The notes under the pieces: model-generated
Told to the model about the DNA's origin: nothing
What the model saw: only the letters and a program-made list of their open reading frames with translations
The model's database searches: none
Program-made: the position numbers and the translations under genes
NCBI RefSeq assembly: GCF_003864335.1
Contig: NZ_BEXA01000003.1
Location: 124,001 to 188,000, forward strand
Length of the DNA: 64,000 nucleotides
DNA from: Lentilactobacillus kosonis
Lineage (GTDB): Bacteria > Bacillota > Bacilli > Lactobacillales > Lactobacillaceae
Direction: 5' to 3'
Shown here: positions 58,746 through 64,000 of the stretch, one piece after another
Numbering within the stretch: position 1 is the stretch's first letter
Layout of the letters: each line of letters opens with the position of its first letter

Positions 58746-59363
58746 TTGAATAACAAAAAAGAATCATCAAATTACACACGTTATGATTTTAATATTGACA
58801 GTCCTAGTCAAAGGCAGCCTCGCTCTAAATTTAGTGGTTGGTGGTTTGCCATTATTGTTTTATTGATTGCATTACTAATCGGAGTTAGTGTGAGCAGATT
58901 ACAGAATCCAAAAAAGAGTGCCCGTGATTCTATTAACAATGATCCAATCACTAAAAGTGTTAACGGAAAATTAGCGACTGAGGTTCAAAATCAACAGGTT
59001 GCTAAATTCCAAAATCGTCTCAATCAAGAAGACAATAACGGAATTACTGTATCGCAACGAAAAAAAATGCAATCGCTAATTGATCAAACTACCAACAAAT
59101 CTGTTAAACGGCGTGAGCAAAGCATTTTAAATAACACTCAAACGAAAGCAGCTGTATTCCAACCAAAGAAAAAGACTGTTCCAAATAAGCCTAAACCAAC
59201 ACCTAAGGACACTCCTTTTTCAACTGATCATACCTTTACTACCATAGAAGATGCCAAAAATTGGGCTAATACTACCAAGAGCCAATGGCTCGCTGCTGGC
59301 TATACTAATTATACGATTACCACTAATGGGCAAGGCTACTACAACTTAACGTTTGTTAAATAA
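58746..59363 (+). CDS. Single-TM membrane protein, function unknown
   Basis: About 205 residues. A basic, Ser/Asn-rich N-terminal cytosolic part, one TM helix ('WWFAIIVLLIALLIGVSVSRL'), then an extracytoplasmic Lys/Asn/Gln-rich region with probable coiled coil, a Pro/Lys linker ('PKKKTVPNKPKPTPKD') and a small terminal domain. The likely start is TTG 58746 with GAGGG 5-6 nt upstream; ATG 58734 is in frame but lacks a site. No family recognised; an envelope protein. It may share a transcript with the PEBP gene 20 nt downstream. Confidence 0.65.
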   Translation: MNNKKESSNYTRYDFNIDSPSQRQPRSKFSGWWFAIIVLLIALLIGVSVSRLQNPKKSARDSINNDPITKSVNGKLATEVQNQQVAKFQNRLNQEDNNGITVSQRKKMQSLIDQTTNKSVKRREQSILNNTQTKAAVFQPKKKTVPNKPKPTPKDTPFSTDHTFTTIEDAKNWANTTKSQWLAAGYTNYTITTNGQGYYNLTFVK

Positions 59364-59383
59364 TTTTATTGAGGTGAATAATT

Positions 59384-59887
59384 ATGAAAATTTCAGTGCC
59401 TTTAGAAAACGGATTATTACCTGACAAATACGGAAAATACGCAACTGAACAGCTAGATGATACACCAATTATTTCGTTTCCCATTTCAATTCAAGACGCT
59501 CCAATTAGTGCCAAAACATTTGCTTTACTCCTAATTGATTGGGATGCCGTGCCGGTTAGTGGATTCGCTTGGATTCATTGGGTAGCGGCAAATATTGACG
59601 GAAACGTTACACAAATCCCAGAAAACAATAGCCAATCGTTAGTGGTACCAATGATTCAAGGAAGAAATAGTACCGCTGGTAGTATCGTTGGCAATCAAAA
59701 TCCCGATACAGCCTGGCGCTATAACGGGCCACAGCCTCCTGATGCCATTCACAATTATCAATTACACGTTTATGCGCTAGACTCCGTTCTGGATTTATCA
59801 GATGGATTCTGGTTAAATGAATTACAAAGTAAAATGGCTAATCATATAATCGAGGAATCAATGGTTAACGTCCCATCTCGAAATTAG
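59384..59887 (+). CDS. YbhB/YbcL-type PEBP-family protein
   Basis: 167 residues of the phosphatidylethanolamine-binding/Raf-kinase-inhibitor-like family: 'SFPISIQDAPISAKTFALLLIDWDA' and 'GFAWIHWVAANI', then 'YNGPQPPDAIHNYQLHVYALD' with the G-P-x-P-P and H-x-Y elements of the ligand site. Bacterial members have no settled function. Ribosome site GAGGTGAATAATT. Confidence 0.87.
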   Translation: MKISVPLENGLLPDKYGKYATEQLDDTPIISFPISIQDAPISAKTFALLLIDWDAVPVSGFAWIHWVAANIDGNVTQIPENNSQSLVVPMIQGRNSTAGSIVGNQNPDTAWRYNGPQPPDAIHNYQLHVYALDSVLDLSDGFWLNELQSKMANHIIEESMVNVPSRN

Positions 59888-59916
59888 TTATCTCAAACTT
59901 TTATTAGTGATATAAT
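59888..59916 (+). promoter_or_regulatory. Promoter of uspA
   Basis: TATAAT (59911-59916) with TGA directly before it (extended -10) and a weak TTATCT 17 nt upstream. Confidence 0.6.
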
Positions 59917-59955
59917 TAACTTGATTAAAAGATTAGCTTATTGGAGGGAAGAATC

Positions 59956-60433
59956 ATGGAAACTAGCTACAAGAGAGTACTAGTGCCAGTTGATGGATCT
60001 AAACAAGCGGAAGGTGCACTTGCCAAAGGGGGCCGCAATTGCTAAACTTAATGGGGCTCATCTTGATGTACTTCACGTCCTCAGCACTACTCAATACGGA
60101 TATAATTACGGTGGAATGGTCGACGGTGATGTTATCAATAATTTAGTTGAAGATACTACCCAGTATTTAAACAAAATTGTTGCTGACGTCAAACGTGAAT
60201 CTGGATTAGAGGATATTGATATTCATATTCGGTTTGGTAACCCTAAAACTGTCATTTCATTTGAATTTCCAAAGGACCACAACATTGATTTAACCGTAAT
60301 TGGGGCTACTGGTATGAGTCGTTTACAACGAGTATTAGAAGGTTCTGTATCTTCATTCGTAAATCGTAATTCAACTAATGATGTCATGGTGGTTAGAACC
60401 TCAATTGACAATAAGCCAATCGATGTCGATTAA
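59956..60433 (+). CDS. Universal stress protein, UspA family (one frameshift)
   Basis: 158 residues after correction. 'YKRVLVPVDGSKQAEGALAK' opens the fold; 'TVIGATGMSRLQRVLEGSVSSFVNRNSTNDVMVVR' is the ATP-binding G-x2-G-x9-G(S/T) motif. One G is extra in the run at about 60026; removing it joins 'ALAKG' to 'AAIAKLNGAHLDVLHVL'. Start ATG 59956 after GGAGGG. Cytosolic stress protein with its own promoter and terminator. Confidence 0.92.
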
Positions 60434-60465
60434 TTTTTAAGTTACTTACAATTAAAATATGCAAC

Positions 60466-60501
60466 CAAGCACTAATAGTTCAGTTCTATTAGTGCTTTTC
60501 T
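60466..60501 (+). terminator. Terminator of uspA
   Basis: AAGCACTAATAG paired with CTATTAGTGCTT, followed by TTC TT. Confidence 0.85.
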
Positions 60502-60595
60502 TATACTAATTATTAAGTTCACTTTGATTGCTCTACATAAGTATCCTCGGTAAAATTTAAATTATCAAAACACAAGCTCACAGGAGGTATTGGTT

Positions 60596-62208
60596 ATGAA
60601 ATATATCGTTATCGGTGGAATTGCGGGTGGTCCATCATTTGCTACAAGATTATCTAGAATTGACGAACACGCTGAAATTATTTTACTTGAACAAAATTCA
60701 GAAATCTCCGTTGCCAGTTGTGCCATCCCCTATTACTTGAGCAGCATCATTAAGGAGCGCGACGCTTTAGTTGAACGAACTCCGGAAATATTAAAACAAA
60801 AAAATAACATTGAAGTTCGCCTTAATAGCCAAGTCACAAACATTGATTCTAGCGATAAAGAATTAACTGTATTAAATCAGGCAACTGGTGAACAATATTT
60901 TGAATCCTACGATCGCTTAATCCTAGCAACTGGTGCCCGACCTACCCTACCAACCATTCCCGAATCGATTCCGCCGATAATGCTTTTATGCTTCGTAGCC
61001 TAACCCAAGCAGACAAGATTAAAGATTATCTTGATACGAATCATCCTAAATCAGTAATCATTGTCGGTGCCGGTACAATCGGATTAGAGCTTGCCGAAAC
61101 TTTCAAAAAGATTGGCATGGATGTGACCATCGTTGAGCAGAGCAATCATATTGCAGCTCCATTTGATTCCGAAATCACTGATGTTATTAAGCAACACCTT
61201 ACTGAACAAGGAGTTCACTTACTATTAAACCAAACCATTACAAGTATTACGAATCATGGCCATACTGTTAAGTATGCCGATGGTTCGTCCCACAATCCTG
61301 ATATGATTTTCTTAGGGACCGGGGTCCAACCTAATTCTGAGCTTGCTAAACAAGCGGGCATTCAGGTTACTGATGATGGCCATATTACCGTTAATGACCG
61401 GTTTGCAACCAGCATGCCTGATATCTATGCCATCGGTGATGTTATCCAAACTACTAGTCTAATTGATCACGAACCCATTAACAGCCTTTTGTCTAGTGCT
61501 GCTAATCGTCAAGGCCACTTATTAGCTGATATTCTTAATGGCGAACCTTTCTGTTACAACGGTTTCATAGGCGTAGGTGCAACCAAGATTTTTGATTTAA
61601 CTGCTAGTTTTGTTGGCTATACTGAACAGGCGCTGGTTCAAAAAGGCGTTACCAATTACAAAACAGTCTTTATCACTCCATATGATCATGCCTATTTCTA
61701 TCCCAATGCTGAACGAGTTAATTTTAAACTCATCTTTGAAGATGGTACGGGTAAAATCTTAGGCGGGCAAGCCGTCGGTCGCCGAGGGATTGATAAACGA
61801 ATTTCGCAACTATCCGTTGCCGTTACGGGAAACCTCTCTGTATATGACTTGCCTGCTCTTGAGATCCCCTATTCTCCACCATACTCGTCAACTAGAGACG
61901 TTCTTAACATTGCTGGTTACGTTGCCATCAATCAATTAACTAACAAATTACACACCATTAAAATCTCAGATATTCCTATGGAAGATTACCGAAACGCGAT
62001 TTTTCTAGACATTCGGGAAAAAGATAAAAAGCTAACTGGGACTATTAATCCCACCATTCATATCCCACTGTCCGAATTACGAGACCGGCTTAAGGAAATT
62101 CCAACTAATAAGAAAGTCTATATTACCTTTAGAAAGGGATTAGGCCCATACAATGCCAGCCGAATCTTAGCCGGCAATGGAATTAATGCTACAGTTATTG
62201 AAGAATAA
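60596..62208 (+). CDS. CoA-disulfide reductase-like flavoenzyme with rhodanese domain (one frameshift)
   Basis: 537 residues after correction. FAD-binding 'VIGGIAGGPSFATRL', the single redox cysteine in 'VASCAIPYYLS', NAD(P)H-binding 'IIVGAGTIGLELAETF' and a second FAD motif 'DIYAIGDV'. A C-terminal rhodanese-like domain (about residues 455-537) lacks the catalytic Cys: the loop reads 'YITFRKGLGPYNASRIL'. It probably reduces CoA disulfide or a related oxidant. One base is missing near 60975. Start ATG 60596, AGGAGGT 7 nt upstream. Confidence 0.87.
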
Positions 62209-62263
62209 GATATTTTAAAAAATAAATTTTAAAAAAATAAAATTCGCGTTAATGTGCTTCATT

Positions 62264-62311
62264 GCAACGATTGAAAGTATATGGAAAACCCATATTTGAC
62301 GGTGCTTTTTT
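62264..62311 (+). terminator. Probable terminator after the flavoenzyme gene
   Basis: GCAACG/CGGTGC outer and ATATGG/CCATAT inner pairing, followed by six T. The last T residues overlap the next promoter. Confidence 0.6.
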
Positions 62312-62337
62312 GACATCATCCTTAAATTTGTTACACT
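62310..62337 (+). promoter_or_regulatory. Promoter of the APC permease gene
   Basis: TTGACA (62310-62315), 16-nt spacer, TACACT (62332-62337). Confidence 0.7.
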
Positions 62338-62365
62338 AGGAAGTACTTTATTTTGGGAGGTATGT

Positions 62366-63965
62366 ATGGATTCGTCAAATACAACGAAAATTGGTTTATT
62401 TCAACTTGTAATGTTAACCTTAGGATCATTAATTGGTTCAGGATGGTTATTTGGTTCGTGGGAAGCTTCGAAGGTGGCTGGTCCCGCAGCTATTATTTCC
62501 TGGATTGTTGGTGGTCTCGTGATTGCGACGATCGCGTACAATTATATCGAATTAGGAACCATGTTTCCGGAAGCCGGTGGAATGAGTAAATACGCTCAGT
62601 ATTCTCATGGACCAATGCTTGGATTTATCGCTTCATGGGCCAACTGGATATCATTAATTACCTTAATTCCTATTGAAGCCGTTGCTGCGGTTCAATATAT
62701 GAGCTCTTGGCCTTGGTCTTTTGCTAAATGGACCCATGGGTTCTTGGCAAACGGTAAAATTACCACTCCGGGATTACTAATGGTTTTCGTATTTATCATT
62801 ATTTTTACCTTTATTAAATTACTGGTCAGTGAGTTTACTCGCTAGGTTCACCAGTTTTATTTCCATTTTTAAAATTGGAATTCCCATTCTGACAATTATT
62901 ATGCTAACTGTGTCAGGATTTCACCCTGAAAACTATGGCCATTCACTACATGAATTTATGCCATATGGTTCTGCACCAATTTTCTCAGCAACCGCAACCG
63001 CTGGGATTATCTTCTCTTTTAATGCTTTTCAAACCGTAATTAATATGGGGAGCGAAATCAAAGATTCCAAACACAATGTTATGCGCGGTATCATGATTGC
63101 TCTGTTGATTAGTGGTGCAATTTATATCGTACTTCAAAGTGTGTTCATCACTTCAATGGAACCTGGATTTCTTCATCATTATGGTTGGAATGGTATTAGC
63201 TTTAACTCACCATTTGCTGACTTAGCGATTCTGTTAGGGATCCACTGGTTATCGGTTTTGCTATATATGGACGCCTTTGTCTCACCATTTGGAACCGGAG
63301 TTTCTTTCGCGGCATCTACTGCTCGCGCCTTATACGCTATGGAATCTAATCAACACATTCCAAGTTTTATCGGGAAAATCAATCATAAGTACGGTATTCC
63401 TCGGGTTGCTCTAGTAGTAAATGCTCTTTTGAGCATGTTGATGGTTTCTATCTTTAGATCATGGGCCACCTTGGCAACAGTTATCTGTACCTCAACGTTA
63501 ATTGCTTATCTAACTGGTCCGGTCACCGCCATTTCATTTAGAAAAATGGCTCCTAACTTCAAACGGCCAATTAGGTTAAAACACCTTAATTTTATGGCGC
63601 CACTATCATTTGTATTGGCCTCATTAGCTATTTACTGGGCAATGTGGCCAACCACTGTTGAAGTTATTTTGGTAATCGCCATTGGACTACCGCTTTACTT
63701 CTACTACGAATATCGAGCTGGCTTTGTAAACACCAGAAAAGCCTTCTGGTCATCTCTGTGGCTGATTGTTTACCTAGCTTTTCTATCAATTGCATCATAC
63801 GGTGGGAGTAAGGAATTCAATGGAATGAACTGGGTTCATTATCCATATGATTTCATAGTGATCATCGTCGCCTCCCTCATTTTCTATACTTGGGGGATTC
63901 GAAGTCATCATGTATTTGCTGACTTTTATCAAGCTGAAAAACTAAATGATTCGGTTACAGAATAA
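62366..63965 (+). CDS. APC-family amino-acid permease (one frameshift)
   Basis: 532 residues after correction, about 12-14 TM. 'VMLTLGSLIGSGWLFGSWEASKVAGP' is the TM1 binding motif; 'FSFNAFQTVINMGSEIKDSKHNVMRG' the TM6 region. One base is extra near 62835 ('FIKLL' to 'SVSLLARFTSFISIFK'). It is a long APC member of the aspartate/glutamate-transporter-like type; the substrate is unproven. Ribosome site GGGAGG, ATG at 62366. Confidence 0.85.
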
Positions 63966-63974
63966 TTAAAAATA

Positions 63975-64000
63975 AGCAGACTTTCTTAGGAAAGCCTGCT
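63975..64000 (+). terminator. Terminator cut by window end
   Basis: AGCAGACTTTC paired with GAAAGCCTGCT; the T tail would lie beyond the window. Confidence 0.6.

Noticed and set aside
62353-62589. ORF starting just before the APC permease gene
   Set aside because: It overlaps the permease in another frame and gives a Trp/Ser-rich sequence unlike any protein; the permease has the better ribosome site.
1-64000. CRISPR arrays, rRNA, tRNA or insertion sequences
   Set aside because: No regularly spaced repeats, no rRNA-like conserved stretches, no cloverleaf with CCA end and no transposase were recognised.

Overview
The window looks like a chromosomal segment of a low-GC lactic acid bacterium of the family Lactobacillaceae. 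The evidence is the peptidase set (a C69 dipeptidase, PepX, PepI, PepV), a complete oligopeptide ABC transporter, coaA directly upstream of guaA, many amino-acid permeases, AT-rich intergenic DNA, and purine-rich Shine-Dalgarno sites with frequent TTG/GTG starts. I cannot name the species. I see no rRNA or tRNA genes, CRISPR array, prophage or insertion sequence.

Layout. 1-5 kb: end of an ABC exporter, an NTF2-like protein, a dipeptidase, and a divergent methionine-salvage pair (mmuM/mmuP). 5-11 kb: guaA, coaA, a CorA-like transporter and HelD. 11-18 kb: a histidine phosphatase and the operon oppABCDF. 18-24 kb: hflX, an amino-acid permease and a glutamine-type ABC importer. 24-28 kb: a two-gene cell-surface unit, a Fur-family regulator, and an operon of a P-loop kinase, a Nudix hydrolase and a cation/H+ antiporter. 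28-39 kb: PepX, PepI, an MFS exporter, cyclophilin, an ABC-F ATPase, a VOC protein, a CPBP protease, a YxeA protein, a DUF2075 ATPase, an esterase and two tiny genes, one encoding a cytochrome b5-like domain. 39-46 kb: a purine permease behind PurBox operators, a TrpXYZ-type importer behind an attenuator-like leader with a 12-codon ORF, and an operon resembling the heme exporter HrtRBA. 46-51 kb: a YfcC transporter with PepV, and GntP. 51-56.6 kb: a cluster of two PlsC-like acyltransferases, two GT8 glycosyltransferases and an ABC exporter. 56.6-64 kb: a uracil permease behind a PyrR attenuator, a GNAT protein, a membrane protein, a PEBP protein, UspA, a CoA-disulfide-reductase-like enzyme and an APC permease.

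The main theme is peptide and amino-acid supply: Opp brings in peptides, PepX, PepI, PepV and the C69 dipeptidase degrade them, and several APC, YfcC and ABC systems move amino acids. Nucleobase uptake is under two different regulators, a PurBox-type operator and a PyrR RNA switch.

A technical feature dominates the window. At least 24 genes are interrupted by single-base indels (27 lesions), mostly one missing A or T in a homopolymer. Correcting each by one base restores a product of normal family length, for example 517 residues for GuaA. I read these as sequencing or assembly errors and annotate the genes as intact spans with the lesion noted.

The best candidates for new biology are the structured leader at about 41130-41400, the HrtR-like operator and operon at 44135-46481, and the acyltransferase/GT8/exporter cluster at 51368-56570.
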